Shown here: positions 7,924 through 15,600 of the stretch, one piece after another | How positions within the stretch are numbered: the first letter of the stretch is position 1 | Layout of the letters: the number at the start of each line of letters is the position of its first letter | NCBI GenBank assembly: GCA_905214895.1 | Contig: CAJMNP010000003.1 | Location: 1 to 20,227, forward strand | DNA: 20,227 nucleotides | From: an uncultured bacterium | GTDB taxonomy: Bacteria > Actinomycetota > Coriobacteriia > Coriobacteriales > Coriobacteriaceae | Direction of reading: 5' to 3' | The notes under the pieces: model-generated | Database searches by the model: none | Told to the model about the DNA's origin: nothing | The model's input: the letters and a program-made list of their open reading frames with translations, nothing else | Translations under genes and position numbers: made by a program

Positions 7924-7980
7924 GTCTCGATTTGTAACAGATAGAGCTCTATTTGCTGACTAGATGTTACAGATTTAGAT
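7924..7980. repeat. Family A hairpin, copy 4
   Basis: GTCTCGATTTGTAACA (from 7924) pairs imperfectly with TAGATGTTACAGATTTAGAT (7961-7980). The loop differs from the other copies (contains AGAGCTCT). The start is 80 bp before that of copy 5. Confidence 0.8.
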
Positions 7981-8003
7981 AAACGGGTGCCGCTGGTCAT
8001 TTC

Positions 8004-8060
8004 ATCTCGATCTGTAACATCTAGAGCCATAAACAGCCGCTAGATGTTACAGATTGAGAT
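8004..8060. repeat. Family A hairpin, copy 5
   Basis: ATCTCGATCTGTAACATCTA (8004-8023) pairs with TAGATGTTACAGATTGAGAT (8041-8060) with a single wobble pair. It is the most perfect copy: 20-bp arms around a 17-nt loop ending AGCCGC. Confidence 0.88.
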
Positions 8061-8121
8061 AGTAAGGGGACGAGGCCGTAGCGGGTGAGCGAACCTGCTC
8101 CCTATCTTTCAATCACTCAGA

Positions 8122-8159
8122 AAATCTTATATATAGAGACTTAGATTTATGTATATAAT
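8122..8159 (+). promoter_or_regulatory. Likely clpB promoter region with an inverted repeat
   Basis: A perfect TATAAT lies at 8154-8159, about 78 bp before the clpB ATG, in a short AT-rich island. The -35 position (about 8131-8137, TATATAG) is poor. AAATCT (8122-8127) and AGATTT (8143-8148) form an inverted repeat with 15-bp spacing over the -35 zone, a possible operator. The actinobacterial HAIR sequence of HspR is not visible. Confidence 0.4.
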
Positions 8160-8198
8160 CGCGCAAAGCTGGCAACAATACTTCTCGAACAACGTGAA

Positions 8199-8216
8199 GC
8201 CGCCCCGTAGGGCGGC
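8199..8216 (+). other. GC-rich hairpin in the clpB 5' leader
   Basis: GCCGCCC (8199-8205) pairs perfectly with GGGCGGC (8210-8216) around CGTA, ending about 8 nt before the AGAGAGGTG ribosome site. It does not mask the ribosome site itself, so a thermosensor role is not evident; it may stabilise the leader. Confidence 0.45.
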
Positions 8217-8237
8217 CGCCCCAAGAGAGGTGATTCC

Positions 8238-10865
8238 ATGAGAATCGATAAGCTAGCAATGACGTCGCGCGAGGCGTTGCAGACCGCCATGAGCACGGCC
8301 GCCGACGCGCAGGCCGGCGCGGTGGAGCCGATTCACCTGCTGTCTGCCCTGCTCGGTGCCGGCGAGCGCAATATCTCCGTGATCATCGAGCGCATCGGCG
8401 CCGACCCGGCCCAGCTTGCACGCTCCACACAAGATGCCATCGACCATGCGCCCAAGGTGTCGGGCGAGGGTCAGCAGATGGGCCTGTCCAACGAGCTCGT
8501 CCGCGTCATCGAAAAGGCCGAGAAGAAGGCCACCAAGATGGGCGACAGCTTTGTGGTGACCGAGCATCTGCTGATGGCACTTGCCGAGGACAAGGGCGAG
8601 GCGGGTCGCGTGCTGCGCGACGCCGGCGTCACCAAGGAGCGCATCGAGCAAGTCTACGAGGAACTGCGCGGCGATGACCGCGTGACGTCTGCCGAGGACA
8701 AGACGCAGTTTGAGGCGCTGGAGCAGTACGGTCGCAACATCTGCGACCTCGCCCGCGCCGGCAAGCTCGACCCGGTCATCGGCCGTACCGACGAGATTCG
8801 CCGTACTATTCAGGTCCTGTCCCGTCGTACCAAGAACAACCCCGTGCTCATCGGCGAGCCGGGCGTCGGTAAAACTGCTATCGTCGAGGGCATCGCCCAG
8901 CGTATCGTGGCCGGCGACGTGCCGAGCACCCTGCGCGACCGCGACCTTATCGAGCTCGACATGAGCGCGCTGGTCGCCGGCGCCAAGTATCGCGGCGAGT
9001 TCGAGGACCGCTTGAAGGCCGTGCTCAAGGAAGTGCAAAAATCGGAAGGTAAGGTCATCCTGTTCATCGATGAGCTCCACACCATCGTGGGCGCGGGTGC
9101 CACCGAGGGCTCCATGGACGCCGGCAACATCCTCAAGCCTGCGCTCGCCCGTGGCGACCTGCATGCGATCGGCGCGACCACGCTCGACGAGTACCGTAAG
9201 TACATCGAGAAGGACGCGGCGCTCGCCCGTCGTTTCCAGACCGTTATGGTGAGCGAGCCTACCGTCGAGGACACCATCTCGATCCTGCGTGGCCTCAAGG
9301 AGAAGTACGAGATCTTCCACGGCGTGCATATCACCGATAGCGCGCTCGTGGCCGCCGCCGACCTCTCCGATCGCTACATCGCTGACCGCTTCCTGCCCGA
9401 CAAGGCCATCGACCTGGTCGATGAGGCCGCAAGCCGCCTGCGCATGGAGCTCGACAGCATGCCGGTCGAGATCGACGCCACCACGCGTCAGCTCACCCAG
9501 CTGCAGATCGAGGAACAGGCGCTCATGAAGGAGACCGATGACGCCTCCAAGGAGCGTCTGGAAGCCCTGCGCCAGGAGATTGCCGAGGTCCAGGAAAAGC
9601 TCAACGTGCAAAAGGCCGGCTGGCTCAACCAAAAGAACGCCATCGACCACGTGCAGGAGCTTAAGGGCCAGCTTGACGAGGCCAAGAGCGAAGAGGAGCG
9701 CGCAACGCGCAATGGCGATCTGGGCCGTGCGTCCGAGCTGCGCTACTCCGTGATTCCGGGTCTGCAGCAGCAGATTCAGGATTCCGAGGCTGCGCTCGAG
9801 GCACAAAAGCAGCAGGACGGCGAGGGTCTCAACGAGCAGGTGACCTCCGACGAGATTGCCGAGGTCGTGAGCGCCTGGACCGGTGTGCCCGTGTCCAAGA
9901 TGATGCAGGGCGAGCTCGACAAGCTCAAGGGCCTGGAGGGCGAGCTGCATAAGCGCGTCATTGGCCAGGACGAGGCCGTCTCCGCCGTCGCCGCGGCCGT
10001 GCGCCGCAGCCGTGCGGGACTCTCCGATCCGGACAAGCCCATCGGCAGCTTCTTCTTCCTGGGCCCCACCGGCGTGGGCAAGACCGAGCTCGCCAAGGCG
10101 CTGGCCGAGTGCCTGTTCGATGACGAGCGCGCGCTCGTGCGTATCGACATGTCCGAGTACATGGAGAAGTTCAGCGTCCAGCGTCTGATCGGTGCGCCTC
10201 CGGGATACGTAGGCTACGACGAGGGCGGCCAGCTCACCGAGGCCGTGCGCCGTCGTCCGTACTCCGTGATTTTGCTCGACGAGATGGAGAAAGCTCACCC
10301 GGATGTCTTTAACGTGCTGCTGCAGGTGCTCGACGATGGCCGTCTAACCGATGGCCAGGGTCGCCAAGTGTCCTTCAAGAACACGATTATCATCATGACG
10401 AGCAACGTGGGCTCCAAGGCCATCGCCGATCTGTCCGGTAAGGACGAGGAGGAGATGCGCCATCAGGTCGACGCCGCCATGGCTCAGACCTTCCGCCCCG
10501 AGTTCCTCAACCGTATCGACGATATCGTGGTGTTCCATCCGCTCGGCATGGCGCAAATCGAAAAGATCGTCGATATCCAGCTTGCCGATGTCCGCGCACG
10601 TCTTGCCAAGGAGCGCATGACGCTTGCCATCACTCCGGCGGCCAAGCAGATGCTCGCCGTGGGTGGCCTGGACCCCGTGTTCGGTGCCCGTCCGCTCAAG
10701 CGCCTGGTCCAGCGCGAGGTCGTGGACGCCATCGCCGCCGCCATCATCGACGGTACGGTGCGCGAGGGCGATCAGGTGACGGTCGATGCCGACAAGGACG
10801 GCGGCTTTACCGTCGTGTGCGACAACACGCCGGCGGCCACCTACGAGGTCCCTGAGGACAAGTAA
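8238..10865 (+). CDS. clpB: ATP-dependent disaggregase ClpB
   Basis: An 875-residue Hsp100 AAA+ unfoldase that extracts proteins from aggregates in the cytosol together with DnaK-DnaJ-GrpE. Order of parts: N-terminal Clp_N repeats (1-150), first ATPase with Walker A GEPGVGKT at 206-213 and Walker [11 protein letters not shown], the coiled-coil middle domain (about 400-530, rich in Glu/Gln/Leu) that identifies ClpB rather than ClpA/ClpC, and second ATPase with GPTGVGKT at 609-616, pore-loop region GYVGYDEGG, Walker [15 protein letters not shown], and sensor region [14 protein letters not shown]. No ClpP-binding loop (IGF/IGL) is apparent, as expected. The ATG at 8238 follows AGAGAGGTG by 5 nt. 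Length is normal for the family. It appears monocistronic with its own promoter and terminator. Confidence 0.98.
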   Translation: MRIDKLAMTSREALQTAMSTAADAQAGAVEPIHLLSALLGAGERNISVIIERIGADPAQLARSTQDAIDHAPKVSGEGQQMGLSNELVRVIEKAEKKATKMGDSFVVTEHLLMALAEDKGEAGRVLRDAGVTKERIEQVYEELRGDDRVTSAEDKTQFEALEQYGRNICDLARAGKLDPVIGRTDEIRRTIQVLSRRTKNNPVLIGEPGVGKTAIVEGIAQRIVAGDVPSTLRDRDLIELDMSALVAGAKYRGEFEDRLKAVLKEVQKSEGKVILFIDELHTIVGAGATEGSMDAGNILKPALARGDLHAIGATTLDEYRKYIEKDAALARRFQTVMVSEPTVEDTISILRGLKEKYEIFHGVHITDSALVAAADLSDRYIADRFLPDKAIDLVDEAASRLRMELDSMPVEIDATTRQLTQLQIEEQALMKETDDASKERLEALRQEIAEVQEKLNVQKAGWLNQKNAIDHVQELKGQLDEAKSEEERATRNGDLGRASELRYSVIPGLQQQIQDSEAALEAQKQQDGEGLNEQVTSDEIAEVVSAWTGVPVSKMMQGELDKLKGLEGELHKRVIGQDEAVSAVAAAVRRSRAGLSDPDKPIGSFFFLGPTGVGKTELAKALAECLFDDERALVRIDMSEYMEKFSVQRLIGAPPGYVGYDEGGQLTEAVRRRPYSVILLDEMEKAHPDVFNVLLQVLDDGRLTDGQGRQVSFKNTIIIMTSNVGSKAIADLSGKDEEEMRHQVDAAMAQTFRPEFLNRIDDIVVFHPLGMAQIEKIVDIQLADVRARLAKERMTLAITPAAKQMLAVGGLDPVFGARPLKRLVQREVVDAIAAAIIDGTVREGDQVTVDADKDGGFTVVCDNTPAATYEVPEDK

Positions 10866-10899
10866 TCGGCGCGGGCGAGGATAATCGCTGCGCAGCGAG

Positions 10900-10939
10900 A
10901 GGCGGCGAGTCGCGTCAAGCGGCCCGCCGCCTTTGTTTT
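10900..10939 (+). terminator. Rho-independent terminator of clpB
   Basis: AGGCGGCG (10900-10907) pairs with CGCCGCCT (10925-10932), followed by TTGTTTTG. It lies about 35 bp after the clpB stop. Confidence 0.7.
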
Positions 10940-11059
10940 GCGCGCCGTTTTCGACGTCGGATGCATTGTCGCTGCATGCCCCGAGTGCGCCCCGATCTTC
11001 GACGGATTGACCGCTGCGCTAAAAGCCTCGCCGCCCCTCACTCACGGAATAATTCCAAA

Positions 11060-11115
11060 AAGTAGCCATGGCAACCTGCACGAAGTTAGCCTTGTGTAAC
11101 AATTAGCCATTGCAG
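11060..11115. promoter_or_regulatory. Cluster of three TAGCC-type motifs upstream of the regulator gene
   Basis: GTAGCCATGGCAAC (11062-11075) is nearly palindromic; GTTAGCCTTGTGTAAC (11086-11101) has GTTA and TAAC 8 bp apart; ATTAGCCATTGCAGC (11103-11117) is a weaker copy. A fourth copy, GTTAGCCAAAGGTAAC, lies after the gene at 11889-11904 with the same GTTA-N8-TAAC arrangement. Symmetric sites on both sides of a Crp/Fnr-type gene suggest operators bound by its product. This is inference from motif recurrence. Confidence 0.45.
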
Positions 11116-11193
11116 CTGGGTGCTATGCCGCCGTTCCATCCAGCTGCCTTTCCGCGTGTAGGGAGGGCGGCTGAAAAGGAGCCATCGAGTACC

Positions 11194-11862
11194 ATGGATG
11201 TCGATGAGGCAACGCTGGCTGTTCTCAAGAAGTCCCCGGTCTTTGCGGGCATAGATCCCGCCGAGCTGCCCGGCCTGCTGCGCGCCCTCGGCGCGTACAC
11301 GCGCTCCTTCTCCAAGGGTGAGGCGGTCTTCCGCAGCGGCGATAAGCTCAAGGCCGTGCCCGTGGTGCTCAAGGGTCGCATCGAGGCGCGTATGCTGGGC
11401 AAGGACGGCTCGCGTCAGATTATCTCGCGCTTCGAGGTGGGGGATTCCTTTGCCGAGGCGGTCCCCATGGCGGTGGGGACGGCGCCCGTTGAGGCGATCG
11501 CCCTTCAGGGCTCCGTCATCCTCTTTCTTCCCGCCGAGGGGGTCAAGGGCAACGGTGACGGTGCACTACTGCGGCTGTACGCCAACGTGATGGGCGAGAT
11601 GTCCAAGAAGGTCAAGACGCTCACGGCTAAGCTCGCGCTGCTCTCCGAACCGCGCCTTCGCAAACGCATCGCGCTGTACCTGCGGCGCCTGCCGGAGGAC
11701 AAGGACGGTTACGTGATTATTCCCTATAGCCGCAAGGCCTTGGCGGAGTACCTCGCGGTGAACGATAAGGCGCTGCTGCGCGAGCTCCGCCGCATGATCG
11801 AGGAGGGCGTGATCGAGGGCGAGGGTCGGCGCCTTAAGCTGACGAGCCGCGGAGACCTCTAG
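11194..11862 (+). CDS. Crp/Fnr-family transcriptional regulator
   Basis: A 222-residue regulator with an N-terminal cyclic-nucleotide-binding-type beta barrel (about 15-115: GEAVFRSGDKLKAVPVVLKG, FEVGDSFAEA), a long connecting helix (LRLYANVMGEMSKKVKTLTAKLALLSE, here only as a landmark LYANVMGEMSKKV) and a C-terminal winged helix-turn-helix (YSRKALAEYLAVNDKALLRE, then RMIEEGVIEGEGRRLKL). It has no cysteine, so it cannot hold an FNR-type iron-sulfur cluster; its ligand is unknown. The ATG at 11194 is preceded by AAAAGGAG at a long spacing of 12 nt. In-frame upstream starts (ATG 11125, TTG 11110) lack a ribosome site and would add residues foreign to the family. It lies upstream of, and is co-oriented with, the secreted-protein genes from 12019, which it may control. 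Confidence 0.87.
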   Translation: MDVDEATLAVLKKSPVFAGIDPAELPGLLRALGAYTRSFSKGEAVFRSGDKLKAVPVVLKGRIEARMLGKDGSRQIISRFEVGDSFAEAVPMAVGTAPVEAIALQGSVILFLPAEGVKGNGDGALLRLYANVMGEMSKKVKTLTAKLALLSEPRLRKRIALYLRRLPEDKDGYVIIPYSRKALAEYLAVNDKALLRELRRMIEEGVIEGEGRRLKLTSRGDL

Positions 11863-11882
11863 AAAGCATTCCGAAAAATCTC

Positions 11883-11920
11883 AAAAAAGTTAGCCAAAGG
11901 TAACCCTGGCAACCTTTTTT
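11883..11920 (+). terminator. Hairpin after the regulator gene, overlapping a TTAGCC motif
   Basis: AAAAAAG (11883-11889) pairs with CTTTTTT (11914-11920), and GCCA with TGGC inside, separated by a small internal loop. The A-tract/T-tract layout suits a terminator in either direction. The left half contains GTTAGCCAAAGGTAAC (11889-11904), so terminator and possible operator coincide. Confidence 0.6.
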
Positions 11921-12018
11921 AAGTTTCTCTTATGAAACAATGTACGCCAAGAGATGAACAGAAGCATGCAGCGTTCAACTCCAAGCTTTACCGCAGTTCC
12001 CGATGAAGGGGGAGCACT

Positions 12019-12597
12019 ATGAAGAAGGATTATTCGCGTCGAGATTTTCTGAAAGTGACGGGTGCTGCTGCGCTGGTCGCAGCGGCGGCAGGTTGTGGCC
12101 TGGCGACGGAGCCCACGAGCGCGTTTGCCGATGCGAGCACAGATGGCACGTACACGGTCACTGCGAACGTGTACGTTGATAAGGCAGACACGCCTATCGG
12201 AAAGAACGCCTATGTCACTAACAGCGGCAACCCTCCGCGCAATAAGCCTACGAGTCCCGTGTATAACAATGCAACACTTGTAATAAAAGACGGGAAAAAA
12301 CTGCTGACGGTCCCCATCGTTAACGATACGTTTGGCATTCTATCTATCGCTGATACCTCGACGGATGGTGTTGTCTCGGTGGTCGGTACAACTGAAACGG
12401 CATGGAAGGCCCCGTTCCCATGGACCACACCTTATGCGAACCGGATCGCAACCATCACCTTTGATGTGACGAACTTTGCAGCGGGTACCTCGGTCGCAAC
12501 GTTTTCCCCGTCGAAGGAGTTTGCGACGTTCCCGCTGTACAGGGGCGATAAAGCTTGGAACCTGCATCTTGTCGCAGATTTGAGTGCGGCACAGTAA
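12019..12597 (+). CDS. Tat-exported lipoprotein with one NEAT-like domain
   Basis: A 192-residue exported protein. The N-terminus has a twin-arginine signal (SRRDFLK, Arg7-Arg8), a hydrophobic stretch, and AAGC with Cys26 as the likely lipidation site; AFA at about 38 is an alternative signal peptidase I site. The rest (about 42-190) is one beta-rich domain: GTYTVTANVYV, PVYNNATLVIKDGKKLLTVP, FGILSI, ITFDVTNFAAGTS, KEFATFPLYRGDKAWNLHL. The order of strands resembles NEAT domains (heme carriers of Gram-positive surfaces), but I cannot see the YxxxY heme motif, so the ligand is open. It is closest to the last domain of the next protein (GTYTVTANIYV, NNATLKV). Ribosome site GGGGGAG lies 5 nt before the ATG. 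It is likely in one operon with the next gene. Confidence 0.75.
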   Translation: MKKDYSRRDFLKVTGAAALVAAAAGCGLATEPTSAFADASTDGTYTVTANVYVDKADTPIGKNAYVTNSGNPPRNKPTSPVYNNATLVIKDGKKLLTVPIVNDTFGILSIADTSTDGVVSVVGTTETAWKAPFPWTTPYANRIATITFDVTNFAAGTSVATFSPSKEFATFPLYRGDKAWNLHLVADLSAAQ

Positions 12598-12629
12598 GAG
12601 CTTTTGCACGAATTTTGGGGCGCAAAGCT

Positions 12630-12668
12630 AAAGGCCTCGGCTCAGCTTCGTTAGAGCCGGGGTCTTTT
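12630..12668 (+). terminator. Intra-operon hairpin (probable leaky terminator)
   Basis: AAAGGCCTCGGCTC (12630-12643) pairs along 14 bp, with two wobble pairs, with GAGCCGGGGTCTTT (12654-12667); only four T residues follow. It ends 17 bp before the next start codon, leaving no room for a promoter after it, so the next gene must be read through it or start from an earlier promoter. Confidence 0.65.
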
Positions 12669-12685
12669 GGAGTAAGGGAGAGGAA

Positions 12686-15600
12686 ATGGATAACAGGGCT
12701 ACGCGATTGCTCCGCTATGGTTTGAGGCAGGCGGTGATACTCGTTGCCGCCCTCTCGATGGTGGGCTCCCAGCTGCCGATGACGGCGTTTGCCGAGGTGG
12801 CCCAGGAGGCCCAGGTTGCCTCTGAGCGGGCAAATTCCGACCAAGGCGTCACGGTCACGGATTCCGAGGCTGCGGGTACCACCGATAATACCGATACTGA
12901 TTTGTCGGAGAATCATCCGGATGCCGATGCGACGCAGCAAGTTCAGACGGACAAGCAAGAGACCGATGAGAAAGCTGCTGCGGCAGAAGACGTTCCCTCG
13001 GCGGCGAAGGGGGAGCAGGAGAAGCAGGGTGCTTCGAGCGATGCGGAGAAAATGCAGGATTCCCAGTCTGCTGAGGAGGAGTCTGCAGCCGCCTCCCTCC
13101 TTGCCGCGTCTGATGAGGCTGACCCCGAGTCCTCGCGCATCTACTCGTCCGTGGACAAGCTCGCGCCGGGAACGTATAGCGTTCTGGCGAACATCTCCAT
13201 GCGTGACCCCATTCCCGGCATGAATCTGCGAGCCTATGCCACAAATCCTCTTAATCCGGAAGGCATTAACGGTGCCAGCGGTATCCCCAATGTTCCCGTA
13301 AAAACTCGTAATGCCACGCTTGTCGTTGCTGCGGACGGCACGGTAACCGTTGTCGTCACCCTGACCAACCCGGTTTTCACCTTTCAGAAGCTTGGTACGA
13401 GCGATGGGGCGAAGATTACGAATGTAACCACGAAGCCAATCGAGAAGAAGGACAACGACGACGACTACAACAAGAAGGTTGCCGATGCAGGCATTACAAC
13501 GCGCATCGAACACATCACCTTCCAATTGGACAATCTGAGCGGCACCTATCATTTGACCGGAAATACCGAGTACGCAACTACGCTCAATAAATTCCTCAAC
13601 AAGGATCTCGATTTGGACCTTGACCTCGCGAACGCCAAGAAGGAAGTTTCGGGTGATTTTGCGAAAACGTTCAGCGATCAAGCGACTGGCGTGAAGCTCG
13701 ATGTAAAGGCCGATGCGAGCTCGTCGGCGATAAATGAGCTGTCCGAGGCGACCCTTTCCGTCGCGTCGGTTACCAGCGGTCACGCATATGAAGCACTGAA
13801 GGTCTCTCTCGGTCAGAAGTATAAGACGGTTCCCGATTATGCGTTCTATACCATCGATTTGATGGCACAGGGGGCCGCCATCGTACCAGATGACGCTATG
13901 GCCTTGACGTTGAAGCTGTCCAAGCAGCCTGCCGGATCCAAGGTGTTCCGTTTCGCCGGAAACAAATTGGAGGAAGTTGGCTCCGTTGCCGCTGACGGCA
14001 CCCTGAGCGCCCCGGTTTCCGGTCTGGGTTCCTTTGTGATTGCGACTCCCAAGGACGAGGCAAATACGGGTGAGTGGGCCTGGACTTGGGATAGCCTGGA
14101 CGCGGCCTCGGGTATCGGCATCTCGTACGAGACCGATGGAACGCTTGATGGTCCTTTTACGGATCTGGGTACGTCCGAAGATAGCGTTGAGATTATGAAG
14201 TGGTACTCAGGATATTTCAAGTTGAACACAAAGATATTGAACGACAGGGGATATACCGATCAGGTGCAATCTCTGGTGTCGAGTGAGTCTTCGTTTTCCT
14301 CGCCACAGGTGAAGGGTCTGTATAGTGCAGGGCTAACGATACCCGACTTTGTTCCCAATGCTAATCTCTTCGATCCCGCGGGCAAATTCACTTTCTCTGA
14401 TGAGCACATTGTGTTTGCCATGACGGTGCCCGCCTCCCAGGGAAGCGAGTTCTACCTGATAACGGGCACCAAAGGCTCGGGTGCCACCAAAGCAATCAAG
14501 CTCAAGGCATCGGTGGCGGACGGCAAGGCGTACGTTCGCCTGACAAAGGAGAATACCGGCACTGGCAACGTAACGAACTACCTGTTCAACTCCGCGTTGG
14601 ATCTTGACGGAGGGACGATGCAGCCTGCCAGTGACGATACCCCCTGGGGCTACATTGCCGTGGTCAACGACGCTCCCAAACAGGTTGTCCAGCCGACGGC
14701 GGTGAAGGATCTCGTCTACACCGGAAAGGCCCAGATCGGCGTGACCGCGGGCGAGGGCTATACCGTTGGTGGCGTGGCTTCGTCAACCAACGCGGGAAGC
14801 TACAAAGCTATCGTTACCCTCAAGGACGGCTACGTCTGGAAGGATGGCACGAACAACCCCGTGATTATCGACTGGTCCATTGCTAAAGCCCCGCTTACGG
14901 CAGCCTTCAAGAACACGACGCTCAATGTGGGTGATGAGCTCAGTACCGGCCTTATGGATATTACGGGGTTTGTGAACGGCGAATCAATTATCTCGGTGAA
15001 ACTGGCAGATACAACGTTCACCTTGCCAACGATGTCGGGTGGCGATACGTCGCAGGTTGGTACGTATACCGTGACCCCGACGGGCGGTACTGCTAAGAAC
15101 TATGAGTTTGTGGGCGTACCGGGAGTGTTGACGGTTAAGAAGCCCGAAGCTTCCAAGGAACTCACCCCCGGCACTTACCGGATTACCGCCAACCTCTCCA
15201 TGCCGGGCAAGTACAACCCGTTGTTGCCGGGCACCACGGTGTATCCGACGAATCCGAATAACCCATTTGGACCCGTGATCGATTACAACGATCAAGCCGA
15301 GGTGTCGAACGCTATTCCAACGACCCCTGTTTCCATGAATGCGACGCTCGTGGTGGCGAAAGATGGGACGCGCACGCTTGTCCTACCTGTTAAGAATCCC
15401 GTGTTCACGCTGCAGGAACTTGGTACGTCAAGCGAGCTCAAGGATATTTCGGTCACGCGCGTGCCGCCCAAGGATCCAGCAAACTGGAAATACGGGAAGT
15501 ACGAAACGCGGATCAGTCAGCTGACGATTAAGCTGACTGACGACTTGACAAGTGGGACGAAGGCATACTTCTTCAAGGGCTCTAAGATGTACGCAGTGCC

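Larger units (their letters stand above)
7791..8237. other. Repeat array and clpB leader
   Basis: 447 bp without a supported gene: family B copy 4, family A copies 3-5, then an AT-rich stretch with the likely clpB promoter and a leader hairpin. Confidence 0.7.
10866..11193. other. Intergenic region between clpB and the Crp-type regulator gene
   Basis: 328 bp holding the clpB terminator, a short ATGCA/TGCAT palindrome at 10961-10977 and three TTAGCC-type motifs close together at about 11060-11115. No gene is supported. No good -35/-10 pair for the regulator was found. Confidence 0.5.

Noticed and set aside
5968..8060. CRISPR array
   Set aside because: The repeating units are long hairpins, the intervening linkers are conserved rather than unique, there are only two or three units per block, and no cas gene is nearby.
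8080..8237. HspR HAIR operator in front of clpB
   Set aside because: No CTTGAGT-N7-ACTCAAG-like pair was found; CACTCAG and ACTTAGA are present but in the wrong order and spacing.
8253..10298. A 681-codon minus-strand open frame opposite clpB
   Set aside because: Same cause; the plus strand encodes full-length ClpB with all motifs.
12455..13783. A 442-codon minus-strand open frame over the surface-protein gene
   Set aside because: Arg/Ser-rich shadow without a ribosome site; the plus strand has a signal peptide and repeated domains.
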